From Corythucha ciliata (lineage: Eukaryota > Arthropoda > Insecta > Hemiptera > Tingidae): DNA of 64,000 nt. The position numbers and the translations under genes are program-made. Location: contig CM075942.1 of the NCBI GenBank assembly GCA_038030265.1, positions 38,282,751 to 38,346,750 of the forward strand. The letters run 5' to 3'. Each line of letters starts with the position of its first letter. The stretch's first letter is position 1. Below, in pieces: positions 41,840 to 51,719 of this stretch. Under the pieces are notes generated by a model. The model searched no databases and had not been told where the DNA came from. It worked only from the letters and a program-made list of their open reading frames with translations.

Positions 41840-44800
41840 CACATTAAAGCGAGAAGTGAGTTGCGGAATATCTTGGTGATAAGGGGTTTAGTTGGTCGCC
41901 ACAAATAGATATGGTTAGAAACGCATTTTACTCTATACAAGAGTACAAGAAGAATTTCAAATTAAAAGTATGTACACCGTGACGAAATCAAACATCATAG
42001 ATGTGAAAGGTTCATAAATGATTATTAATTATTATGAAAAAGGAAGATGGTGCTTCTCGTGGTGGTTCCAGCAGAAGTGATGATACTGCAAAGTGACAGG
42101 GCTTGGGGAGGGTGGTATATGGGCTCGTTTGGACCGCGAAGGGTGAGTTCAGGGCTTACTAGGCTACTTTCAATAAGACGATAAAAATGAGGGTAGTTCC
42201 CTTGTTACAATAGTGAAAGGCGGGATTCGGGAGATTTGGGGAAGCAGTGGTTCACGGGGTCAGCTGAGCGGCTTGTGGGACGTTGTGAGTACGGTGATTA
42301 TGACCGGAGGTACGATTGGCGAGCAGTCGATGGAGCCAAAGGAACTAGGGCATGATCAGTGCCGCGAAACGATCCACCGAACGATTAGGTGAAACGGTCA
42401 GAATTAAGTTGCAATGGGATGACTGCCTGGTCGCCGGGCAAGGCATTGCGCCATAAAGCGGAATAGAGAGAGAGACTACGGCTTGGCTGCTATCGCTGGG
42501 CAGATGAAACCTGTGTAGAATGGTAAGGAATGTAGGGATGTTTTGGGGTGTCTGATAAGTTCACAACAGGTCTTTTCCGATGGCTTTTCTTGGGACTGAA
42601 AGGTCGCCGAGCTACACGTCCTCAAATGCTGAGTCGGGAAGGATTGGAAATACGCATTAGTTCTTCTTAGTCTGTCCCTAAAATAATGGGCATGGCGTAC
42701 GAGGCAGTATCGGCTGAGGCGTGTGGGGGCATGTGTTTTCCATTTTTCGGGTAAAATAAATCTGTTATCGCCGTTAAACGACCAGTTTCGCTTTTGACAA
42801 ATCATTTTTGGTCCTTTGCGCTAATAGTTTGTCTATTGAATTTGAAGGGGACGGAGCAGTTTTCAATATGTGCGTACGCCCCTACCCCTAGGTGTGTACG
42901 CCCTTGTCTGAGCATCATGCTTCTGTACCAACTGAACGCTTCACAACTTGATGCGTTCTCTATCTCGCGGAGTACTCTATATTTTATGCGCAGGGTGCTT
43001 ACGTGAGAGATCGATTTATTTTTTAACCTTTCGCTATGTGACAGAAAATATATTTACAAGATTATATACAATACAATCTGAATACGACTCCGCGTGAGAC
43101 ATGTCTGTTGTTGAAGAATACAATATATCACATCACAACCAAAGCTTTACGCAAGAACTGGCCCAATAGATCAACAGAAGCTAACAAACAATACGTTCGT
43201 TCAATGAAACAGATTGACAGAAGATACATCGTGGTTATTCAACATAATCGAGTCTTGGATATTTGAGCGCGACAAAGGATAATTTCCACGGGTCAATTCA
43301 CTTTCACTGAAGCGTGCCAAGATAGATAGGAAACCTCCGACTTGTGAATCACTTCGGATTTTCAAAGCATAAAGCCTTACAGAAAAGTGAGTGGAAAGCA
43401 AAAAGACGGGGATTTCGCGGCTAGGGGAAATCAGTTGTTAAACATGCCAGGAAACGTTCTAAATTGAGTTTAATTAAATGAATTAATCTAAGTTAACATA
43501 TTTAATCATGCACGCTTCTCCAAGAGGGGTAGTAAATAATTCAGGACCCCCTCTTCATTTACATGCCACCATCATATCCTAAAACCTCAACTCCGCAGTT
43601 TTCCCAGCTTCCAACTCGCTCCCCAGAACCCACTGGGCTAGCTGCATATATTAAACAATCAGAGAAAGTTTTAGTTTGCCTTAAGAGCCAGCCGCCCCAT
43701 ATAATTTTTGCCTTCCCCCACCCCCCTCTAAATTTGGAATTCGCAGCCCACCTCCGTCTAAAACAGTTCCACCCACCCAATTCCTTGTTGTCCTGCTGCT
43801 AAATAAGTTGTACTTATTTTTACGCTTATTTTGGAACATTTTGATTTTCAGATAAATTATAAAAGCAAAATAATAAAAATAAATCAGATTATAAATCGAC
43901 ACTTGTCTAGGACAGATTCACGTACTTTTATTTTCAATTTGGAAAATAGCTTTGGAGCGGAAGTAAACTGAAGTCCGCACCCCCAAAAAAGGAGTGGGGT
44001 TAAGTTCTAGTTGACTAAGTTATAAAATCTTCATGCGTCGAATGAATGAATCAATACAATATTTGATCATGATAATGGTGATGATGCAAATGATAATAAT
44101 AAATAGGATATAGGTAATAAGAAGCCATAATTAGAAAAATACCAGCTGAAACAATAACAAATAAATTAACCTCAACACGTAATAATTCTCAGTCCCAAAC
44201 CTAACCAAATCATGAATTTCATCACCATGAACCAAACATGACCATTGACTAAACAATTGTAGGTGATGTCTTAATTGAAGGCACGAAGAGAAAATGGCGT
44301 CTCAAAAGACTATCAGACCAAATCCTCGTTAGATAAGGCGTGACGTTTGAAGAAGAGAAGAAAGAGAAAAAAACAAAGTGTAAAGAAAGGCATAACATAC
44401 CTCACGAGATAAAAGGGTTTGCTCTAGTGATGTTACGTCTCCATCAAATATGCGAAACGAAGGAGGATGGTTTGGGTTTGCATGTTAGCACACGGTTATC
44501 CCCTTTTATCTTTTCAACCCCTCCACATACGGCCTAAGTATTTGAACAGGGGGCGGATCTCACATACACACACCCACACAATCAACGCTGATACATTTTG
44601 TCTGTTATCCAACTATCAACATGCCCTTATCTCTGCACAACATGTTGCTCTTCAAGTCAATTATAAGATTGTGCATCGTATCTTTCACCGCAATAGATTA
44701 CACTACTCTACCACTCAACCTTCCTAAAATCCTCGAAGTAACTTATTTATTGTAAACTTTTTAGAAGGCGATATCGCTCTCCTCTTCTTCCCTACAACTT

Positions 44801-45200
44801 CTTAAATTGCTCTGGTCAGGAACAGAAGCCTTCATTCGGCGAGAGAGCATAGCCAAGAAGGAGTTTTGGGATATTGTGGTTAGACCTCAAGGCAAACTTC
44901 ACTTTTTGCCTCTTGTAATGGGTCTCTGCTAAGTTTGCTATACTAGCCCTTTATAGAAACTTGCGCATCTTGTCATCTTTATAATAAACTTTTCACAGTT
45001 CGAGAAGCAGTCCCGGTCCCAGTGGGTGAGCTGAGAAATATCAAAGTATCTTTCTTCAAGCACCAACATCCCCAACGGATAATTATTTATTTAAACTGAC
45101 GGGAATGAATATTTCGACTTGAAAATAAAGAAAAACTTGAAATGAATTGAGAAATGAATCGGCTTAGGCTTACGTGGTACGAGGTGTATAGGCTAATGAT
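41840..45200. other. No gene recognised
   Basis: 3.4 kb. A minus frame at 42476-42805 (109 residues, Arg/His/Ser-rich) has no motif that I recognise. The region has A-rich and short CA-rich stretches (44556-44580) but no clear repeat, RNA gene or transposon end. Confidence 0.45.
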
Positions 45201-45308
45201 AAGGCCCCGTTCACAAGGTCCATGCTATGCGTCTGTGAAGCGTACCCAACCAATCGAATGATTCATTTTTCGAGGGAATGAAATATTTTGTTTGGTTGTA
45301 TATGTTAC
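45201..45308. mobile_element. MITE, CCCCGTTCACAA family, right end lost
   Basis: Left end AAGGCCCCGTTCACAAGGTC and interior TTCATTTTTCGAGGGAAT and TTTGTTTGGTTG match the family. The expected right inverted end is absent after about 45308. Confidence 0.65.
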
Positions 45309-45552
45309 CGTGAAAGCCCAAAACCCTGCCAGAAATTCGGGCTTCCACCGTTGGGTGTCAACATTCACCACCTGCTATTGGTGAAAGCACGATCTAGCGC
45401 CGTTATTGCTCGTACCAAGTTATATTGTCTCAATAATTATACCCTTTGCATTGTTGATAAAAAGGCTCGTGCAAATGCTGCAGTACTAAAGCGACAATAA
45501 AACAAATTTTATGTAGGTACTTTCGTATTTTTTATCTATTCATGAACACTTA

Positions 45553-46406
45553 TTTTAGTGCATTTCATTTTGAAAATGCACTATTGGTCTCGTCGTAATG
45601 GTGGCAAACATGCGGGTCATGTCATGTTTTTTTCACGTTTCAGAACCTCTAGAACACGAATTAAGTGGTCTCCAGGATGCATATATATATATATATAATA
45701 TTATGGCCGTTTTCTTGTTAGCACGATAACTCTCGAAGAAATCAATTTAGCGGAACGCGCTTTGGCACAAAAATCAGTAGTCATAAGACCCCGGTCGGTA
45801 TTGCATTTGGGCCCAATCGATCGTGTTAGAGGGGGGGAAAGTTGGGCTTGAAATGGTCAAAAAATCACTAAAAATCACCAGTTGATTCTAGAAGCATCAT
45901 ATTCGGTACGTATACTCCATGTTAGAGTAGCCTTTGATTCCCATTTTAGTTTTTTGAAAAAGTCGAAGGGGAAGGTGTGGTGCCCCCGGAGTGGAAGTAA
46001 GTGTGTGGTCTTGTTAGCGCGACAACTCTCGAAGAAATTAATTTAGCGGAACGCGCTTTGGCACAAAAATCAGTAGTCATACGACCTCGTTTATTGCATT
46101 GGGCCAAATCGGTCGACTTGGTTTGGGGGGCGGGGTAATATGGCTTGAACTGGCAAAAAAATCACTAGAAATCACCAGTTGATTCCAGAAGCATTATATT
46201 ACGATGATTTCACTTTGAAGTAGCCTTTGATTCCCATTAAGTTCAGCTTAAACAAATCCGGCAGCAAACAGTACGATGGAGGGTCAAACATTAACGAAAC
46301 AAATCATGGTCTCAACATTACTATTTTTGGGACGGCTTAGGGTATCCATATACAAAATGAAATGCACTCTTTCCGACCGCCAGCTGCCGGAGCGAAATTT
46401 TTTTTT
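45553..46406 (-). mobile_element. Helentron/DINE-like candidate, second copy
   Basis: Opposite orientation to 18096-19842 but with the same order read on the minus strand: cap with CTCCGGCAGCTGGCGGTCGG (ending about 46406), AGTGCATTTCATT, about 1.5 units of the 295-bp repeat, a short TA run, tail TGTTCTAGAGGTTCTGAAAC and the terminal TAGTGCATTTT hairpin (about 45553). The two copies share both ends, which defines the element. The repeat units are more diverged here. Confidence 0.55.
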
Positions 46407-46639
46407 ATAATTGAATTCAGTTTATAATTTGTGTTATAATTTTTCCTTTGCAAATATTATTGTTAACAGTAACAGTTATTCATGTAGGTACTACTATTCC
46501 CGAATTTCACAGGAAAAACGTATATGTATATTTCGATGTCGGATGCTATATAGGTCGGGCTTTCACCAACTTAATTTGGTGAATGCTGACAATCACCGGT
46601 GGAAGTCCGGCGCACAGCCGGGTTTCGGGATTTGACAAA

Positions 46640-46951
46640 GAGTAGTGAATGTCATGGTTGCTGGGACTAACACGGGTTAAGCTTAGGCGGATAGTGGGGA
46701 TGTATACAGGACATTACGCCCTTAACAGGCATCTGTCAATCATCGGAGCAGTAGGGGAGCCCGACTGCGAAAGATGTGGGGAGGCTGAGGAAACCGCGGA
46801 GCTCGTCGTATGCGAGTGTGACGGCTACGCGGCGGCCAGATACACCATTTTTGGTGACGATAGGATATCCTTCCCCAGCTTCTCAAAGGAGAATGGGACC
46901 CGTCTCCTGAGTTTGCTGGAAAGGATAAATAGGTTTGAGGAGCCGTACTAG
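46640..46951 (+). pseudogene. LINE C-terminal fragment with zinc-binding motif
   Basis: The frame reads KLRRIVGMYTGHYALNRHLS, then PDCERCGEAEETAELVVCEC, the conserved tail of many I/R1/jockey-group LINE proteins (TGH, then C-x2-C and a distal Cys pair). The last His position has changed (AELV where AEHV is usual). No RT precedes it, so it is a short 3' remnant. It is followed directly by a 295-bp repeat array. Confidence 0.65.
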
Positions 46952-46991
46952 GCGGGACCGAGTCCGGGCCCCAAGCGGGTATGGTGTATGG

Positions 46992-47600
46992 GCACTTCCA
47001 CACCGGAAAGACCACCCCCACCACCTTGACTTTTTCGAAAAATTAAAATGGGAATCAAAGGCTACAATAACATGGAGTATACGTACCGAATATGATGCTT
47101 CTAGAATCAACTGGTGATTTATAGTGATTTTTTGACCATTTCAACCCCTATTTTCTTCCCCTCCACCTCGACCGATTTGGCCCAAATGCAATACCGGCCG
47201 GGTTCTTACGACTACTGATTTTTGTGCCAAAGCGCGTACCGCTAAATTGATTTCTTCGAGAGTTATCATGCTAACAAGACCACACACTTACTTCCACCCC
47301 GGGGGCAACACCCCCTCCCCTTCGACTTTTTGAAAAAATTAAAATGGGAATCAAAGGCTACTCTAACATGGAGTATACGTACTGAATATGATGCTTCTAG
47401 AATCAACTGGTGATTCATAGTGATTTTTTGACCATTTCAACCCCTATTTTCTCCCTCTCCACCTCGACCGATTGGGCCCAAATGCAATACCGGCCGGGTT
47501 CTTATGACTACTGATTTTCGTGCCAAAGCGCGTTCCGCTAAATTGATTTCGTCGAGAGTTATCGTGCTAACAAGAAAACGGCCATAATATTATATTGTAT
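46992..47600 (+). repeat. 295-bp repeat family, third locus
   Basis: Two units starting GCACTTCCACACCGGAAAGA, the same start as at 18490, and ending AGAAAACGGCCATAATATTA as at 19617. The hairpin tail and cap of the full element are absent; the sequence after 47600 is unrelated. Confidence 0.85.
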
Positions 47601-47849
47601 ATGTATATGTATGTTAGCGGCAAAGTGTATAATCCGGAATTCTATAGAATGCCTAGGCATTTCATATAATGACAAGCGAGGGCCGTCGATGTGAATAATT
47701 ATTTACTATCCCTAGTCATTGTATACAATGCCGAGAGTGGGCTCGGCAATGTGTTTAATCTCCGGGCAAAGTATGAAATACGGGGAAGAGGGATAGATAA
47801 GCGAGCTCCGTCCGTCGGTGCAGTTCCGTTTCAGTTAGTTTTGGTCAGA

Positions 47850-48445
47850 ATGGCATTAGAGCAAGAACCCTCGTCTTCATGCGATGCAATTATGAAAAAA
47901 ATGTTCACGGAAAAAATGTCTGAGTCTCGAGTGAAGAACAATTCTCAATTTTTAAGTGATGAGCGGTATTCAGATCTCGTAAGTGAAGTGCTATCCGTGA
48001 AATCTGGAGGAAAAAAGAAGAAGGAACCTCGAGACTACTGGCTGTTGAAAAGATACGACGTCATAGAGGTTCTAGAATTGAAAAAACTTATTTGCCCCAT
48101 GAAAGACAGTAACAGTAACAGTAAAGAGCAGATATCCTCATGAAAACCCATAGATCTCTTGGACATGGAGGCAGAGACCGGATGATCAGTGATTTGAAGA
48201 CTTCGTACAAAAACCTGACCCGCCGTGAAGTCGATATTTTCTTGTCCTTTTGCGAAGTTTGTGAGTTGAAGCGAAATAAGAAAAAGAAAGGTTTAGTTGT
48301 AAAGCCGCTGCTATTTGATGAATTCAACTCCAGGTGCCAGGTTGACCTAATCGATTTTCAGTCCAATCCGGATGGTGAGTACAAATTTATTATGACCTAT
48401 CAAGACCATCTCACAAAATACGTCGTACTAAAACCATCAGTCTGA
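47850..48445 (+). pseudogene. Ginger/KRBA2-like integrase fragment
   Basis: From ATG 47850 (MALEQEPSSSCDAIMKKMF) the frame shows DYWLLKRYDVIEVLELKKL, then a join at about 48140 into another frame: HRSLGHGGRDRMISDLK and FCEVCELKR (HHCC zinc-binding element), CQVDLIDFQS (first catalytic Asp) and YQDHLTKYVVLKP. This arrangement matches the integrase of KRAB-A-domain-2-like proteins, which derive from Ginger-type DNA transposons. The stretch leading up to the first zinc-binding His is shortened, and the protein stops right after LKP, before the second Asp and Glu. It cannot be catalytic. Confidence 0.75.
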
Positions 48446-48820
48446 CGGATGCATCTCCTTACCTCGTAGTTGTTATTTTTTGGCCTTCTTATTGAGTCAT
48501 AAATTTTTCAGTTTGACCTGTGGTTATAAATGAGTTGGTACGTTGGTAGCTTCGTTGATGGTTGTTTGTGCAGTACATTGTACACATCGTTGTTCTCTCT
48601 TTTAAGCGGAACAGTACACGAACATTTCTGAGCAGTACATCAGGAAGAATGACATGACGGGTGGAAGACGTAGAAACCAAACGCTGTACCTTCGTCGATC
48701 AACGATGGTACAATTTAACGAAAATAAACGTACTATCGAACTAAAGAAACGTTTAAATACACAGAAAAACTTTTCACTTTCTTTTCGAGGGTGGTTCGTG
48801 TTGATCTGATTAAACTGATA

Positions 48821-48958
48821 GGGCCGTATTCAGAAACCAACCTTAACCTTTACATCTCCTTTAAGCGCTTCAAAACAGATCACATATTTTTATAAACCAT
48901 CACATTTTTCAACTCCTTTAGTTAAGGCTTCGTAAAGGAGGGTTTCTGAATACGGCCC
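48821..48958. mobile_element. MITE, GGCCGTATTCAGAAACC family, copy 2
   Basis: Ends GGGCCGTATTCAGAAACCAA and GGGTTTCTGAATACGGCCC, 138 bp, with the same interior as 33374-33510. Both copies have nearly equal length, so this is a discrete family. Confidence 0.85.
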
Positions 48959-49026
48959 ATAGGAACGAACATGACGCCGTATGGGTCTACTCGTCTTTAA
49001 AGGTTCCTTAACAAAAGGACTAACGC

Positions 49027-49322
49027 CCCGCCCCGTTCAGAAGCTCTGTACATACTATGTGCGTTAAGGCCCTGTTCACAAGCTCTATGTTTATGTTGTG
49101 TGGTGTCTATGCAACCTATAAAAATGCATCATTTTTCGAGGGAGTAAATTTGTTTGGCTGCATAGACCCCACAGAACGTAAACATAGAGCTTGTGAACGA
49201 GCCTTAAGGCCCGTTCTGTGGAGTATGAAGCAACCAAACAAATGTTATTCCATCTAAAAATGAAGCATTTTCATAATGTTACATAGACTCGACGCATAAC
49301 ATATGGTTTGTCAACGGGGCTT
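49027..49322. mobile_element. CCCCGTTCACAA MITE with a second copy inside
   Basis: An outer member runs from CGCCCCGTTCAGAAGCTC (49027) to GTCAACGGGGCTTT (49322). Inside, 49064-49207 is a complete member flanked by TTAA on both sides (TTAAGGCCCTGTTCACAAGC and GCTTGTGAACGAGCCTTAA). This gives a likely TTAA target duplication and hence a piggyBac-type affiliation for the family. Confidence 0.75.
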
Positions 49323-49336
49323 TATGCGGAGTCTAT

Positions 49337-49478
49337 TAGCGTTTCCCATTTGCGTAAAATTTATCTCTGAAGCCGATCATTTCCACCCGTCTTCTCTGTT
49401 AACATATGATATAATTCAGAGAAGACGGGTGGAATTGCTCAGCCCCAAAGCTAAATTTTATGCAAATGGAAAACGCTA
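49337..49478. mobile_element. Palindromic MITE, intact copy
   Basis: TAGCGTTTCCCATTTGCGTA at the left and ATGCAAATGGAAAACGCTA at the right. CCACCCGTCTTCTCTG and CAGAGAAGACGGGTGG face each other in the centre around a 22-bp loop. This is the undisturbed form of the element split at 29912-30461. Confidence 0.8.
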
Positions 49479-49646
49479 TGTGCAACCAAAACCAAACAGA
49501 TTTATTCCTTTTATAGTCCGGTAAATAAAATATAGGCAGAATAGTCGGTTTAGTAACATTTAAGCACCGTTCACAATCACAACACATACATAGAGCTTGT
49601 GACACATACATACAGCTTGTTCCTGGCGTTAGCACACCTCCTAGGC

Positions 49647-49777
49647 ATCTGCCCCTCTATTCTGTAACTTATAATGCGTGCGTTAGCAAAATTTCTCACC
49701 TGATTACTTTCAATAATTATCCACCTTGTTTATTTAGCTAACGCACACGTTAAGAGTTACAGAATAGGGGGGTAGGA
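49647..49777. mobile_element. Small inverted-repeat element
   Basis: GCCCCTCTATTCTGTAACTT and AGTTACAGAATAGGGG are inverted, and AATGCGTGCGTTAGC pairs with GCTAACGCACACGTT inside. About 130 bp, non-coding. Confidence 0.65.
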
Positions 49778-49993
49778 CTTTTAGTGTGTTCATGTCCCAG
49801 CCTGAATGAACAAATTTCGGCGATCAATTAAATTCTCCTCCTGAACTCCCCCTACAACTTTTTTTTATTATTCGATGAATGGTCTACTATTTCGAACGCA
49901 TTCCACGTTTGTTTGTTGTTACGATGACAATTTTTTCATTCATGGTATTGTGTTTACCCTAAGGACTGAGGGACAAAATAGGGTCGTCCTAAT

Positions 49994-51711
49994 TTGCCGA
50001 ATGAAGAAAAGCTTGCCGAATGAGCCTTTACATTTTTTTCATGATCCCCAAACTCAACACCTGACTTGTTCCAAGTACTTCCCAACAGATACCAGCGCGA
50101 ATTATGTAATTACTCGAAAATTACTAGTACTTCTTCCCGTGAGGTAACTTGCCGAATGAAGAAAAGCTTGCCGAATAAGCCATTAACATTTTTTCATGAT
50201 CCCCAAGCTCAACACCTGACATGTTCCAAGTACTTTCCAACAGATGCCAGTGCGAATTACGTAATTACTTGAAGATTACTAGTACTTCTTCCCGTGAGGT
50301 AACTTGCCGAATGAAGAAAAGCTTGCCGAATGAGCCTTTAAAGTTTTTTCATGATCCTCAAACTCAACACCTGACATGCCTCAAGTACTAGAAGCCAAAG
50401 CGAATCATGTAATTACTCGAAAAGTACTAGTACTTCTCCCCGTGAGGTAACTTGCCGAATGAAGAAAAGCTTGCCGAATGAGCCATTAACATTTTTTCAT
50501 GATCACCAATCTCAACACCTGACATGTTCTAAGTACTTGCCAACAGATGCCAGTGCGAATTATGTAATTACTCGAAAAGTACTAGTACTTCTCCCCGTGA
50601 GGTAACTTGCCGAATGAAGAAAAGCTTGCCGAATGAGCCTTTACAATTTTTTCATGATCCTCAAACTCAACACCTGACATGCCTCAAGTACTTGTCAACA
50701 GAAGCCAGTGCGAATTAAGTAATTACTCGAAAAGTACTAGTTCTTCTCCCTGTGAGGTAACTTGCCGAATAAAGAAAAGCTTGCCGAACGAACCTTTAAA
50801 ATTTTTTCATGATCGCCAAACTCAACACCTGACATGTTCCGAGTACTTGCCAAAAGATGCCAGTGCGAATACAATACAATTTTCAAGCAATTTATTTTGC
50901 AATTTATTAGTACTTTTCGAGTTATTACATAATTCGCACTGACATCTGTTGGCAAGTACTCGAAACATGTCAGGTGTTGAGTTTGGAGATCATCACAAAA
51001 TTTTAATGACTCATTCGGCAAGCTTTTTTTCGTTCGGCAAGTTACCTCACGGGGAGAAGTACTAGTACTTTTCGAGTTATTACATAATTCGCACCGGCAT
51101 CTTTTGGCAAGTACACGAGGCATGTCAGCTGTCGAGTTTGGGGATCATGAAAAAAACTTAAAGGCTCATTCGGCAAGCATTTCTTCATTCGGCAAGTTAC
51201 GTCACATCTTCCCGTGAGGTAACTTGCCGAATGAAGAAAAGCTTGCCGAATAAGCCATTAACATTTTTTCATGATCCTCAAACTCAACACCTGACATGTT
51301 CCAAGTACTTTCCAACAGATGCCAGTGCGAATTACGTAATTACTCGAAAAGTACTAGTACTTCTTCCCGTGAGGTAACTTGCCGAATGAAGAAAAGCTTG
51401 CCGAATAAGCCATTAACATTTTTTCATGATCCTCAAACTCAACACCTGACATGTTCCAAGTACTTTCCAACAGATGCCAGTGCGAATTACGTAATTACTC
51501 GAAAAGTACTAGTACTTCTTCCCGTGAGGTAACTTGCCGAATGAAGAAAAGCTTGCCGAATAAGCCATTAACATTTTTTCATGATCCTCAAACTCAACAC
51601 CTGACATGTTCCAAGTACTTTCCAACAGATGCCAGTGCGAATTACGTAATTACTCGAAAAGTACTAGTACTTCTTCCCGTGAGGTAACTTGCCGAATGAA
51701 GAAAAGTCACA
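49994..51711. repeat. 155-bp tandem units, left part
   Basis: The landmark TTGCCGAATGAAG occurs at 49994, 50149, 50304, 50452, 50607 and 50762, and again at 51224, 51379, 51534 and 51689: spacing 155 (once 148). Each unit carries AAAAGCTTGCCGAAT, AACTCAACACCTGACATG and the palindrome AAGTACTAGTACTT. The units from 51224 on are practically identical, pointing to recent expansion. 50905-51207 holds inverted units. Confidence 0.9.
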
Positions 51712-51719
51712 GGGAGAAG

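Noticed and set aside
49875..51687. Repeated peptides such as MKKSLPNEPLTFFHDPQTQH that look like a repeat protein
   Set aside because: The unit is 155 bp, not a multiple of three, so the frame is not kept across units, and units occur in both orientations. It is DNA repeat, not protein repeat.
49994..51711. CRISPR-like array of regularly spaced repeats
   Set aside because: Whole 155-bp units repeat, including what would be spacers. No cas genes and a eukaryotic context.
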